Assembly: GCA_033297205.1 (NCBI GenBank)
Contig: MU859185.1
Span: 1 to 64,000, forward strand
Reading direction: 5' to 3'
Length of the DNA stretch: 64,000 nt
Origin: Pseudoneurospora amorphoporcata
Taxonomy: Eukaryota > Ascomycota > Sordariomycetes > Sordariales > Sordariaceae
Made by a program: the position numbers and the translations under genes. The notes under the pieces were generated by a model. The model was not told where the DNA came from, did not search any database, and was given only the letters and a program-made list of their open reading frames with translations. This document shows positions 11,320 to 24,027 of this stretch, in pieces; within the stretch, counting starts at the first letter, position 1, and every line of letters starts with the position of its first letter.

Positions 11320-11795
11320 TTAGTTGCGCTCACCGCGGAGGCGGCGGGCGAGCTGGATGTCCTTGCTCTGGATAGTGACGCGCTTGGCGTGGATAGCGCA
11401 GAGGTTGGTATCCTCGAAGAGGGAGACGAGGTAAGACTCGACGGACTCCTGGAGAGCGCCGATAGCAGAGCTTTGGAAGCGGAGGTCGGACTTGAAGTCC
11501 TGGGCAATCTCACGGACCTGCGCAGCGACGCGTTAAAATGTGAGAGCAAGGTGAGATGGTGTCGATAACCGGTAAAACTTACGAGACGCTGGAAGGGGAG
11601 CTTGCGGATCAGAAGCTCAGTGGACTTCTGGTAGCGACGAATCTCGCGGAGAGCGACGGTACCGGGCTTATAACGGTGGGGCTTCTTGACACCGCCGGTT
11701 GAGGGGGCGGACTTGCGGGCAGCCTTGGAAGCGAGCTGCTTGCGGGGAGCCTTGCCACCAGTGGACTTGCGGGCGGTCTGCTTAGTGCGGGCCAT
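11320..11795 (-). CDS. hH3: histone H3
   Basis: This is core histone H3 of 136 codons (135 residues after Met removal), in two exons (11583-11795 and 11320-11517) separated by a 65-nt intron with a perfect GTAAGT donor. The junction is PFQRL/VREIAQDF in phase 0. All regulatory lysines are present (K4 in ARTKQTARKS, K9, K14, K27 in AARKSAP, K36 in GVKKPHRY). The sequence matches the canonical H3 of filamentous ascomycetes and ends RLRGERN. It is divergent from H4 2.15 kb away, as for the N. crassa H3/H4-1 pair. It is not the centromeric variant, since the N-terminus and loop 1 are canonical. The symbol follows Neurospora usage. Confidence 0.98.
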
Positions 11796-13146
11796 TGTGA
11801 TGGTTGATGTGTGTTGATAAAGTGGTTTTTGATGAATAGGCGATGATTAAGTGATGACCTGCGCTGGTGGTCGAGACTGGTTGATGACTAGAAGTAGAGG
11901 CGGGAGTGGAAAGGGGAAAAAGTGGTGGGGGGTGCGAGGTTTATGTATGTGCGGACTGGGGTCAGGTGCTGGCTGATTTGGGGTGAATGGGTGGTGCGGC
12001 GCGTTGTGTGGCTGCTGCCTTTCGGTTTTTTTCGCCTTCCCTTGCTAATTCCGCTTTTTGCTGGTTGATTTGCGACTGCCAATTTTTTGCGTTGCGGGCG
12101 TGCAAACCGGGGTGTGAACCGGGATTCGTTTTGCACTGATAACTGCCCTTGTTTCTGCTGGCAAAAGAGCGCTGTTTTGGGCGGGCATTTAGGATCGTGC
12201 TGCGTTGACACGGTTTGCAGAATTATGATTGGTCCATTTTTTTCAATAACGACGCACAGGCCATTCCCAAAGCTGGGGTTAGTAACAACGAGCGACTAAC
12301 GCATTCTTAGTTCCGCCCGGCCCAGCCGTCCATTTCACTGCGTCTAACATTTCCCGTCTGTGGAATAGGTGAATGGATACAAGGCCAAATCAAAGGTACA
12401 AAGGTACATGTCCAACATTCACTCATAGGGCTGGGAAAGGTGAATGCCCTTGATGGTTCAAGGTTCGCATGCCTGTTACAGGTCAAGTCCACTTTCTCTG
12501 TTGTGCAAGGAATCATATCCAAGGGCCGTAGATGCCATTATGTACAGGGAGGATGTCGAGAGGTCATGAAGATGGAAGGACGGGCTCATACGACGGAGCG
12601 CTTGCTAGAGTGGCCACAAGAGTTGCTTCCTTTGTTCACGGTTTCGATTCGAATACATAGAGCTGCTCGTTTTGCTCCTGAAAGTCTCTAGACTATCTGG
12701 AACCGTGAAGATGGCAAGTTCAAGGCCATATTAGGCGCAGTCACAGCTACCATTCAGTCACAATGGAACCAAAGCCCGCTTGCAATATGATCTTTGGAAG
12801 TCTCTCGCGCACTTCCCTTTGGCCTCTTTGAGAGCTGCCCGGCGGTTATCATAGTGAATGGTTTTTTTCTCTGTAAACTTGTACACATTTGTTCATGGCA
12901 GTCACTCATCGTCGTAGTCACTTGTCACAGAAATGAGAGACAGCTATAGCAGTCCAGATTTGCAATGCCAACACTTTCTCTTTGTTTCAGAGTACACTCC
13001 GATGTGGAAGGTTAACGCCACAATTCACATGAGCATCCCTCATCCAAAACTTAAACCATCCCGTCAGCCCTTTCCAGAAATCCAAATGATTGAAAAAGAC
13101 TAGGGTATTGGTAGCTGCCACTCTCAGGCCCCGTATAGGTCTCCGC

Positions 13147-13172
13147 AAAAAAAAAAAAAAAAAAAAAAAAAA
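13147..13172. repeat. poly(A) tract, 26 nt
   Basis: A homopolymeric run of 26 adenines lies in the middle of the H3-H4 spacer. Such tracts exclude nucleosomes in fungi; length error in assembly is also possible. Confidence 0.9.
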
Positions 13173-13770
13173 GACGGCAAGGCTGATGGGACCGGATGTA
13201 CATGGTACACTCAGTACATATCCAGAAGGCAAAAGGGATGTTCACTGCGGGCCACTTTCAATGGTGAAGGAGGTGTGTGAGGACAACAAAGTGGAAGTGA
13301 AGGCAGATCGCATCACTCGATGGTGACTAGGCCGTGACGTGAAACTGCTGCCCAGCGAGTGCTCAGAGTGTTACTGCCCTGCCACTACACCAGTGAGATG
13401 CGGTCCTCGGATCTGGATGTGCCACCCGACCGGTACGTACCGATGATCAATCCCTGTGCTGCTCCGTCGAAGAGAGACAACCTTGTTTGACAAGTACGTA
13501 GGAGGAAAGATCCTGTTTGGGTTTAGCGACCTTTTATTAGTGTTTAGCGTACCTGGTGAACTACTCTAAAAATGCAAATCGTGCCAGAAATGCTCATTGG
13601 TCGATATTGATTTGAGGTGGGACTGCACGTCTTCACTCTGCGTGTTGTGTCGTCTGTTCCCCTGCAAGGAACGTGCGCCTTGGGACCGCGTCTCCCAAAT
13701 CAGCCAAGGGAGTTGACGGAGGTTTGCGCAAAATGGAGCACCAAACCCTTTTCTCAGCCAATTAACAACA

Positions 13771-13783
13771 AGATCAGTGATCT
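13771..13783. promoter_or_regulatory. inverted repeat in the H4 promoter
   Basis: AGATCA, one G, then TGATCT: perfect 6-bp arms around one base, 168 bp before the H4 ATG and 9 bp past a CCAAT box. This is a candidate binding site for a histone-gene regulator; the factor is unknown and the assignment is inference. Confidence 0.35.
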
Positions 13784-13950
13784 GATTTGATTCCCACCCC
13801 CCTGCATGCCGCAACCGCGTTCCCGTACTTAAAGCCCGCCCTCTTCCCCGCCTTCCTCCCACCTTCCACGACTTCCAATCTCCCAAACGACCGGCCTTTT
13901 TTCAGCCTTACCACCTACCACTTTTACTTCCACCCCCAACACATATCAAA

Positions 13951-14397
<447 letters not shown>

Positions 14398-15540
14398 ATG
14401 TCTCGCCGTCATTAGCCAGCGTGTCTCTTTTATTTTTCTTCTATCACCATAACGACGACGCAAATCACAATCACGTCTTCTCCCCATCACCATCAACACA
14501 ACCATCATGATGTTTATATACCACTAAAGTCGTCGTCTTTTATCATGATGATGTCACTACCACTGCCACCACAACATTAAACAACACCGGGGCAACAACA
14601 CGACAACACACTCGAGGGGAGGAAAAGGAGGGCGGTTTATGGTCGGTCCTCTTTTGCTACCACAACTTCACTTGGTTGCAGCGTTCCATCTCACGAATCT
14701 TGTCATTTTCGGGTTTTATCACGCGCAAAGGAGGGGTCTCTTTTTTCTCACATATGCTCTGTACATCACATCAAGGGGTCATTCACAATAGGGGTGTTAC
14801 TACTTTTGCAACTTTTTTTGAGCGCTAATTGACTCAAAACGCCCTCTGGGTTTTCTAGAGGGTGATTCCAAAGACGTTTGACGGTATTCTTTGTCTCCTG
14901 GTGAAATGTTTTCGGCCATTTATAGGTTGTTGTGTCTCGACGCGTGTCCCCTGTTTTGCGTGTAAACGGGCGCGTGTGCTCGTCGCGTCTTGTGGGTTTG
15001 TCCCCAGGCTTGGAACCTAGGCGAAGTAGGTGGGGTCTTTATTCTTGACTTTCGGAGAGGAGCTCCATACGTCGTCTCTCTAGCGAATATGCGGCTTCTG
15101 TCTTGGAGTGTGTTGTGGATAATCTGGTCGGAGCTTCCATCGGACTCCCATCGATATATTCGACGCTCGGGTCTCGGAAGTCGTTTTATGTGCCTGCAGG
15201 CATCGGACGTACACTGTACCTTCAGACACGATGTAGGCTCAGGGAGGGAAACGAAACTTCAATGACAATACACAGGTTCTATCACAATCCAGCTCATCTC
15301 CGTTCGTTCTATGAACATCATAAGCTATCCAAGGCGATAGCCAGCCACCTGCACACACCCCCTCCCTCATCAGTGGCCAACTTTCGCTCGTTGACATGTG
15401 CCTGACATGGGAACACCGTTGGGGAATCCCCAACAGGGCAGAAAGCGGAAAAGGGGACATTGGGTCTGAGCGTAAAGAACCGCGAATCGGTTATCGTCTG
15501 AACTTGTGACCGTATCTCCCAGTATGTGGCTGTCGAGTTT
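14398..15540. other. H4 3' flank, no gene seen
   Basis: The H4 3' UTR region is rich in short CAC/CAA and ATCATG runs (14440-14580). Several small ORFs (for example 14990-15265) have no recognisable motif and overlap antisense ORFs of similar length. Confidence 0.5.
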
Positions 15541-17300
15541 AATGGTGTCTTAAATATCTGCATGTGAATGAGTTGGTTTGCATATGCTTAAGGTTTGCCT
15601 TATGATGGAATGGACGAACGTGTCCTTTTACCTTTCTTTCCCTTTTGTTTCTTCATGATACATTTTGGTTTTCAGGTAAGTTAGTGCGTTTCCGGCTTAT
15701 ATATGCGTGGAACAGATCGTCTAAATGAATTGTTTGATTGTGTTGACAAAAATAGACTGGCACGTTCTTCACCAACTTCACCTCATGCTACAAGAACATG
15801 TAAGTATAAACACAGTGAAGCATTAGACAGTTGGTGAAGTCAAGAATTGTTTAGTTAAAATACATAATCCTTGAGCATATCTCTAGGTATTCAAAAACAT
15901 TTCTTTCTTGTGTGATGGTCTGCTCGGTGTTCAAGCATGTTATTTGTCGTTATATCTTCTTCTTCTTCTTCTTGTTTTTATATTTGATTTTTTTCTTTTG
16001 TTTCGCATCATATCGAGATTTTCCAAAAGTACCTACTTACCTTTTGGCAAACTGACATAATGACCAGACAGACTTCACTTGACAAGATTTTCGATGTTGA
16101 TTTAAATATGCAGCATGTCACCAATGCAACTCTGTTATGTTCTCATTAATATAAGCGCCGAATAAGTAAGTACCTGGAACCATATCTAATAAGGATCTTC
16201 CAAAATTTGAGATTACCCATTGAACCCCCGCGTCTCCCTACTATTTGATATTATCGTCAGTTCTTCATTATGGTCTAGCAGCAGTATTTGGGATGTTCAG
16301 GCACTGAGGTAAAGAGGAGAAATGGAATATCAGCAGGGAACAATTTTCACAATGTAAGATCAAACTGCCCGCATATCTTATTTCCTCAAGCTAACTGCCT
16401 ACATCAGATATCCGTATCTAGTTTAAAGCAATGAAGACGAATCGGAGATTTTAGCCACTCAACTGAGTAAAGTGAGTTTCAAGTTCAAGGCTCTCAGCTG
16501 GTTATAATTGACTTTATTGTTAGCCCTGTCTGGAGGTCGTCAAGATAGGCAGAACAGAGTCAGACATATCCGAGTGATTTCCCAGGCATATATAGGTTTA
16601 TTTGATCTTACTCGTCACAGTTTGAGTCTGTTCTGGTTGAGTTACTTGTCAATATGTTTGCCGAGCCAGTTTCAAACAGATCTGGAAGAGCCATATAAGA
16701 AATAATGATGGCTATTTCTGAACGATGGACTTGGAGCATCACGCGACGGCTTCGGCAACAGTGATTACTGACCCCACCGGACCGTGGCGGTTCTTGTTTG
16801 TCTCCAAACTTTGTATAAATTTACTGCTTAAAGTCTAGAAGTGCCGGGTACCTAGGAGGCAAATGAAGACCAAAAAAAGATTCTTCAGAAATTGGTAGCC
16901 GTAAGGAACGCAAGTTTACCCACTGTACGTAGCATAGCTTTTATACCGTGTTGTCCTCCTCCATGGGTCCAAGGGGGGTATTTTTCAAGAGAGGCTACAC
17001 GTAAGTTCCGGTGACCGACGATCCTAAATCCCCAAGTGTTTGAACAAGGCCCGTTTCACTCCGTCTCAAACAGTGGGCTCAGCCGTTGTTGACGCGGTGC
17101 TTATCCAGCAAGAAGTTCCCATCCGTGCACGTGAAAGTTAATTAACAACTTAGTTCTGTTTTCTATTGAAGTCAGACCTTGTCCAGACAGTTCTGACGGT
17201 CCAAGATTTTAGCCGGGAGTGATGACGCCACGTGATAGTCCAGATCGATGAAGATCACGATATGCAAAAGCTGTCGACGATCCGATCCGATAATGGGTTG
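15541..17300. other. AT-rich gene-free block
   Basis: By eye this block is clearly richer in A and T than its flanks and has almost no ORFs; the only one of note is 16508-16705. It contains a TTC microsatellite (15956-15973) and a spaced 10-bp inverted repeat (15767-15776 with 15830-15839). Possible explanations are a decayed, RIP-mutated repeat or simple AT-rich spacer. I see no transposon protein remnant. Confidence 0.5.
15956..15973. repeat. (TTC)n microsatellite
   Basis: Six TTC units lie in the AT-rich block. Confidence 0.8.
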
Positions 17301-19651
17301 GGGCGCTGCCTATGGAAACAGCTTACCCGAGGCCTATCACGCTCTTGGTCCTTTGTTCTACTCACCCACGAAACAGCCCAGAGCTGACTGAGTGAACCCT
17401 TGCCTCCTCAAACAAGAGCCCCATAGGCGTGAAAGGTCAACAAGGCGGGTCCAGTAAACCGGGGCCATCGTACTGCCATCAAACGCTCACGTCAAGGGAC
17501 AACATGCATGATGCAGCGGATCCTTGATGAACTTGACCACTTGATAGAACCCAGTTTTATCTTGCCCTTCCTTGACTCGCTGGAGACTCTTTTCCCGCCT
17601 CCTTCATCCATGCTTTTTTCTCCTCTCACAGGGCAAAAATAAGCATAAACCGCGGGACGGAGGGAAAGGAAGCGGGACGGAAAGGAATGGGACGGGAAGA
17701 AAGGGAAGTGACAAGGCAGGGAAAGACAGACGAGAGAAGAGGTGAGGTCAGGTGATAGCTGGTGATCACTCGTACAGTCTCCACCCGGTGCCTTCTTTTC
17801 GTGGGGTCGGGGTCTGGGGATCCGGGGATATCCGTCCCCAGATGTCCCCAGATTCGAGACGTATTCCGGGCCCGGCAATCTGGATATGGCTGGGTAAAAG
17901 GGTTTGTTGGAAATTGTCCCTGAGAGGGTCCTTCCGGAACCAGAACACAATACGTACCCAATAATATCGCCTGACCGTAGCAACCTTGCCCAGATCCTCT
18001 TTAGCAGCTTCTGGTGTTGTTCTGTGGTCGTGGAAGGGAGATGGCTTGAAAGTTGGGTGCTCCACTGAGCTTAATTTTGAGTTCAGCACGGTGTGTTTGA
18101 TTACCTTGGCAGCCGAGTTTCCCAATGTGCCCTGTTGACCTTGCATCTTCCAAATTCCACAGCCATTTCTGAGCCCAGGCATTCCAGCTTGCCGACCATG
18201 CCTTGGAGAAGACAACAACAGGATTTGAGTCACTTGAGATCCAGATCCTTCAGCTTTTTTTTCTCCCAAGCACCGATTCCATACTTCCCCATAGGGTCGT
18301 AATTCAGCATCCGACCATAGCAATGGAAACATCGCCGATATCGGATGTGCGAACTCGCAATGTGGTCAGCTTGATTCGTGTTTTGGTGAAAAATGAAAAG
18401 CCAGAGCTCTGCATTTTTTGGAGCTGCTGCGCAGCAACAAACAAACAACGTTTTACCTGTATCTCTGCGTTAACAAAATGAAGAAAAAAGGGACACACTT
18501 TCACAACTTCAGAATGTTGTTGATACTCATGCCGGTGGTTTGCTCCGAACAATCACCGGAGCCGCGAAACCCAGCCGACGCCGTTGAAATCCTGGTTTTG
18601 GCAACACGTTCCATCATCAAAACCAAGCAAAGTTGGAAGGGTCCCGTCTTAATTCTTGGATTCTGGGGACTCCATGGGGATGTATGGGGCTGCACCCAAA
18701 TGGAAGCCCGGCCCGCCGTGTGATGCAACACAGACTGCACGACACGATGCACAGCACACCATAGACAAAGCTGGCGGCCACACGTGGCAGGTCTGACGAG
18801 GCCCGGTCTGAGACGCACGCAAGCCCCAACTGAACGCCCGACGTGACTTTGGGTGCGTGGCCGTGTCCAGTCTGATCGGGGGTGTGAGGCGCAGGTGCTC
18901 CGCATTTTGGGTGCAGAGGCCAGGAAAATGGCACACACCCTCCAGCTTGTGCGACACAGTGACCCTCATTACGCGTGCGTGCGTGTCGTCAAATCGTGGA
19001 GAAGGGCCCGGGGGAGGCACGGAGTGGTGGGCGGCGGGCGGCAGCCGGCAGCCCGGCAGCAACAAGGGAGGGCCGCCCCTCTGGAATTCCCCCATAACTT
19101 GACGCGTGTTTTTGGCTGGAAAACGGCGCAAAAGAACCCACTTTCTCCCGTCGTTTTCGTTTCCATTCCCCGCGCAATGGCCCAAAGTGGACACGGGCCA
19201 GCGGTACATCGTGCCCATTCCAAGGTTGCGGGTGAAGCTCGCGGGGTACCAAAAACAGAAAGTTGGAAGTGAAATGCTGTGAGAGTTGAGGACGATGCAA
19301 AGAAGAGGTTGTGATCGCAAACCAGAAAATGATTGAATGAGTGTGCGACTCGCGTGCAAATGACATTGGAGTCCACAGCAGAGCCTCAATTTACTTTCCG
19401 CAGGGAAATTGCTTCCCTTTTCTTCGATCTGGGCTCCTAAAAATGCTCACGAGACCACGGTCCGGTTAAATGCAGCCATTTATCCATAATACCCAGCCAA
19501 TCAGAGCTCAGAAAGCTGTTTATCCTACAGCCGACTCGGTAACAGCTACGCACTCTTCCTCGGTCCGTGACATTGTCGTGCCTGGAACACTCAGTAGTAT
19601 AAGTGATTGCGATGCCCTATTTCGCGCGAAGCAGTGGCACCGGGGGAAGTG

Positions 19652-19897
19652 ATGCTCGTTGAGCCTGTCAAAATCGCAAAAGCCGCAGTCGCAACACGGG
19701 AGGAATCACCGAAAACGCACGAGCCAATCGCCAACGATTCTGGAGGTGAACCACGATACGCTCAGATTCTCTCCGCGCCCAGCTTCCCCGACATCCCGCA
19801 GCGACCCAAGAGGCCCTCTGGCTTCTCGAATACCCCGTTCTCCGGCCCCAACGCATCTCCAGTACTCCAGGTCCGAGAATCTCACCACTCCCCATAG
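19652..19897 (+). CDS. dubious small ORF, unknown
   Basis: From the ATG at 19652 an 81-residue frame (begins MLVEPVKIAKAAVATREE, ends LQVRESHHSP) has a more even amino-acid mix and more C/G third positions than the overlapping 244-residue ORF in another frame. It could be an exon of an unrecognised gene or chance. No homologue comes to mind, and the start and any splicing are unknown. Confidence 0.12.
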   Translation: MLVEPVKIAKAAVATREESPKTHEPIANDSGGEPRYAQILSAPSFPDIPQRPKRPSGFSNTPFSGPNASPVLQVRESHHSP

Positions 19898-22800
19898 CAT
19901 CCCCGTATTGCTGCCGACTCCGTATCTTGAGCTACCCCCTGGGGCCGGAGCAGCGACAGACGATCCCCCACAACCCAAAGGTCCGAAAGAAAGGGGGTGC
20001 GACGACGCAACGGTACATCCGCACACACAGCACAGCGCAGTCCGGTTAGCGGCCCTCGCCCTTTTCCCCGATCACCGAGGCACAACAATTCCCGAGCCGG
20101 CGGAGGTACGACGACTGGATTCCATTGCGTCTCCCCACTCCGGGATGTTGAGAGAAATTTTGGTCTGGTCAGGCGGCCGGTGGACGGGCGTCAGCACAGT
20201 TCAAAAAGGAACACGACATCGGCGGCGAAAACGAAACCCCCCGGCACGGCACTCCGTTTTTCTGCGTTTTTTCGACGACGACGTGGTGGATGTTCCGAGG
20301 TTGGAGCGACTTGCACTGGCAAGTCCACAATGCTCACGGAACTCTTCGGTGTTCTTGATTTTGGGAGTGTTGGCACTGAAGACGGGCCGATAAGGGTCTC
20401 CGATCGATGGAGCCGCAGTCTCCACCGATGGAGCGCAGAGCTTTAGTAAGCTCAGGCCATGTTTGCAAAAAGAAAAAGAAAGAAATCAACAGGAGACGAG
20501 CAGGAAGGAGAGATTTCGCGGCAAAAGGTCTTGTCGAGAATGCAGAGCCGAAAGCAAGTGCACCGCGGTTGACCGAGAGTTTGGCATGGAAATGTCGAAT
20601 TGGGCGTCTGTTTTGCCTTCTTGGATGCGGTTTCCAAGTGTGTGCCAGGCCGCTTCGAAACAGCCGCGAGAGGCAGCCCCCTGACGAATGCGAGCTTCAT
20701 GATTGGATCGGAGTCCGGATGTTCCCACTTTTCCCTTGGCCAGTCGATCTCGGAGTGATCTGCCCCTGGCAATCCGGCACTTCCACTTTGCGCGGGAATA
20801 GCGACACGGCGGTTTGTCCGATTGTTGACCGGCAGTGGTAAGATCACCGTCATGCCAACCATCTTTACAACTGACCGGCAACGGCGCCGACCGGCAATGC
20901 AAGTGCATTACTGCCCAGCTCGGTGAAGCTACCCTCTGCCGAGCAAGTTGCAATCGCTTGTTGGCTTATCACGATCAGAAAGGCAATTCGGGAAGGCCAG
21001 ATGCTCTGTGGTAAGATGTGTTTCTGATGTATTGCAACGCCGAGTCTGCCAAAAGCTCAGCACTGCAGCGCGGGCAGGATACCATGGCTTGGACGGTGTT
21101 TTGGCGGGCCTTCTGTGATGAGATGGAGCCATTTCAACTGCTTTGCATTTTGAATGGAGGAAGACGGCCCTTTTTTCAATTAGTTTGGCCATGGTCATGG
21201 TGGTCGGTTGGAAACGGTTTGGATTTGCGGTCCACCATTCCACAATAACTGACCGTCAGTCTTGTTACCGTACGTTGTATTACGAAGGACCAGGCAGGAC
21301 ACGAGACCGTACCGGATTTTCTTGACTGTACACAGTCTGGCACCATGACACGACGTCGGGTCGGTAGTAACTCGAAGCGAGTGTCTCGAGTGCCACGGCA
21401 CATGGCGTCGTTGGATCCCCGGGAGTTTGCTGATGGAAGTCCAGTGTTGGCGAATAAGCCCCCGTATGACAAAAGCACCAGACCATAACGTGGTCGAGGT
21501 GCTACAGTCTCGTTCTGAGGCAGTATAGAGTAGTCTCAACCTTCCAAGGCCATCATCTCAGTAGCATCTGCATTTACAAACTTGGTGGTTGTTCTCGTCG
21601 AGCTTGCATCCTGATGGCCCTGACACCGACGTCTGACCGTGTGAAGCAAGCTAAAAGACCGAACCCAACTCTCCGGAAACGGTGTATCCTCGGTATCCTC
21701 TCTCGTCCCTGCTCCATGAACTGAGTGCGATACAGGGCTTTAATATGGCCGAACTGTGATTGACGCAGCCGTTTATTGTCCATGCCGATGGAAACTACCA
21801 CAGTAAGAGGGATTTTGATGGCCCGTTTCTGTCAGTTTCAGCGAACAGGAACTTCAGATATCTTCGCTGTGGAATAGGTTTCGTTGTGGATGTGCCTAGC
21901 CGAGATAGCCCCATCCGGGACTTACAAGCGCAGGTGGGTAAGGCCCAATGCGACCGGAGATTGGATGAGGTTCAGCAGGGTCTGTGCATCTTTTTCGGAT
22001 AGTTGTGCCGGGGGTCTACCCTACCATTAACGTCACTGGTCCCTTTTTGCCAGGTTAAAAGCCCTGCGAACAGAGGAAAGCGTGGTCCCTTGCAGCAGTT
22101 CGCAATCTTCATCGGTGCTTCTGGGGTTCTGCCTCTTCGGAACGTAAAAACGATCGCTTGTGACACCTCACGAGTTTGTGGCGATCATTTCACGGGAGGA
22201 AGTTTCTTTTGGGTTGGAGCTGTGCCCCCTGAACGTTTTAGCGCCGCGGCAGGCCGCTCAGTAGCGGTTGACGGGTCTTGGCCCTCGTTGGGTCGGTGTT
22301 TCTACCTAGTTTTCAAGGGTGAGAGGAGCCGCATCTCGGCACATACCCGCTCTTCTTTGGTTGCCAAGACGTTAGGGCCCGCTTATACTCGAGGGTTGTC
22401 GACGTCATCCCAAAACTGCAACTGCAAAAGGCTCTGGAAGAAACGTTGGCGGACGAAAAAGTCCAAGCTACCTCCTGTAGGGCGCAGTCCGTCAGCGCCA
22501 GGGCGTACCTTACCTGCACATACCGGCGATCAGGGATTATACCCTTTCAGCATCAATGACGGCACTAAACTTCCCGTCTTGCAGCTCCGTAACATTGAAT
22601 AGGCCTGATAGGTATTCTCAACGGGCGTCCGACGGTTGATGGTGAGCTCTTCTTCTCTGCACTGCACTGATCGGGCCCAGACCCTCCTCACTCTCCCTCT
22701 CCGAGAAAACATCAGATGCATGAGGCATCGGGCAGCTGCTTGTTAACACCAGATGACCATCACGGTTTTATTCTGCAGTAACCTACCGAGCTATCTCACC

Positions 22801-23984
22801 GGATGCCTTGTGTTGTTACAACAGCGTTTCACGCCCGGAATAATATGTGGCAACTGAACCAATCGCTTCGTCCCGCGCTTGCGATTCGTTGGTGGCGTGC
22901 TCCCTTTGGTGGCACTTGCGCTTTGGCCTTAATCAGGAAAGGAGGAGGCATGTAAGTGCAGCACCAACGCAGAGCAGGTACATACTAAGGTATCTTACCT
23001 TATCTTTAACGCACTTTACAAGTGAGGTTCGGCGTCGTGTGTGAGAATCTGGACCACGCTTATGGCAGAGTTCAGTCAAGGGGAAAGGGGGACTGGATGC
23101 CCTGGGTACATGCCTTTCCCCATGAAAACCGAAGGGAAGCCTTGCGTTCAAAGAAAACAGCAGTCGGGCCGTCCGTCTCTTCCTATGGAAACGGAAGGGC
23201 CGAGAGCCACAGCACTTTTCGCGTTACGGTCATGTAACAACTAACGGTGCCGATCCCCGGTCTCTTCGGCTCTCTCTAGGGGAGTGTGCAGAAGAGCTTT
23301 TAGCGTAATGTGGGCAAAAGGTACGGGGACATCAGATGTGCGAGAAGTGGGAGCAAGCTGGAAAGTTGGCACCTTCTCCGTAACTTTGTGCATTGCATCA
23401 GCATCCCCAGTCGGGCACCCCAACGCCCACCTCCCGCACATACACGCACCCCGTCCTTTGGGAGACGTTGGAGATGCAGAACCCCCCCTCCCCTTCCCTC
23501 CTTCCCCCTTCCTGGCTGCTCGCGACCCGACACATGTCGATGGATTCTGGTCTTCCGACATAGGTACCTTTGTACCTTCCCTGCTTCCGTTACCTCGATC
23601 GACCTTTCCTAGGGCTTGCATGCGTGGGTCGGCTCCGACGCATCCCCAGCTTCTAGGTCATTTCCCAATTCACCGACTCACAGCTGCTTCTTTCCCCGGT
23701 TTAAGCATCCAGAAATTGGGGCTCCGATGGCAACTCGAGGCACATAAATGAAAGGCCCTGTCCGCACTTCCTGTTCTTCTTAAATCCTCTCTCGTGTTCT
23801 TTTGAGTCTCCATTCTTCAAGCATCTTCCACTCTTCCATCAAAAGGTTCACACTCCCACCATCCAACCATCTATCATACACTGTCTGGTCGTTGGAGTGT
23901 GTCGATATTTCCATCCATCAGTTGATCTGCCATCCTATCCACCACCACTCGCTGTTCTCCACCCAACCGAGATCTGAACAACGG

Positions 23985-24005
23985 ATGAAAGATTTGAGGA
24001 TATAA
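23985..24005 (+). promoter_or_regulatory. short upstream ORF before the hexose transporter
   Basis: ATG plus five codons and TAA (MKDLRI) end 22 nt before the transporter ATG. If the leader includes it, scanning ribosomes would meet it first. The transcription start is not known from the sequence. Confidence 0.4.
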
Positions 24006-24027
24006 ATACAACGATACGATAACAACA

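Larger units (their letters stand above)
11796..13950. promoter_or_regulatory. divergent histone H3-H4 promoter spacer
   Basis: This 2155-bp spacer separates the two outward-pointing histone starts. On the H4 side it holds a CCAAT box (13758-13762), an inverted repeat AGATCA-G-TGATCT (13771-13783), a TTAAA element near 13828 and a pyrimidine-rich leader. On the H3 side there is a CCAAT motif near 12077 and a GC-rich block. A run of 26 A lies at 13147-13172. No convincing coding gene is seen between. Confidence 0.6.
17301..24027. other. long GC-moderate spacer before the hexose transporter
   Basis: These 6.7 kb have no gene I can support. Long ORFs occur (18649-19389 on minus; 19659-20393 and 22003-22602 on plus), but they overlap one another, are rich in Pro/Arg/Ser as expected of random GC-rich frames, and show no domain. 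The right end (about 23470-24027) is pyrimidine-rich and must include the promoter and leader of the transporter gene. A six-codon upstream ORF is present at 23985-24005. Confidence 0.5.

Noticed and set aside
18649..19389. 246-codon minus-strand ORF in the long spacer
   Set aside because: Two other antisense/overlapping ORFs of similar size cover the same bases, the composition is Cys/His/Pro/Arg-rich as in random GC-rich sequence, and no motif is visible.
19659..20393. 244-codon plus-strand ORF
   Set aside because: Low-complexity Pro/Ser/Arg content, overlapped by ORFs in two other frames; the alternative frame 19652-19897 looks slightly better but is also weak.
23999..24008. ATATAAATAC as a TATA box for the transporter
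   Set aside because: It ends 19 nt before the start codon, so initiation would fall inside the coding sequence.
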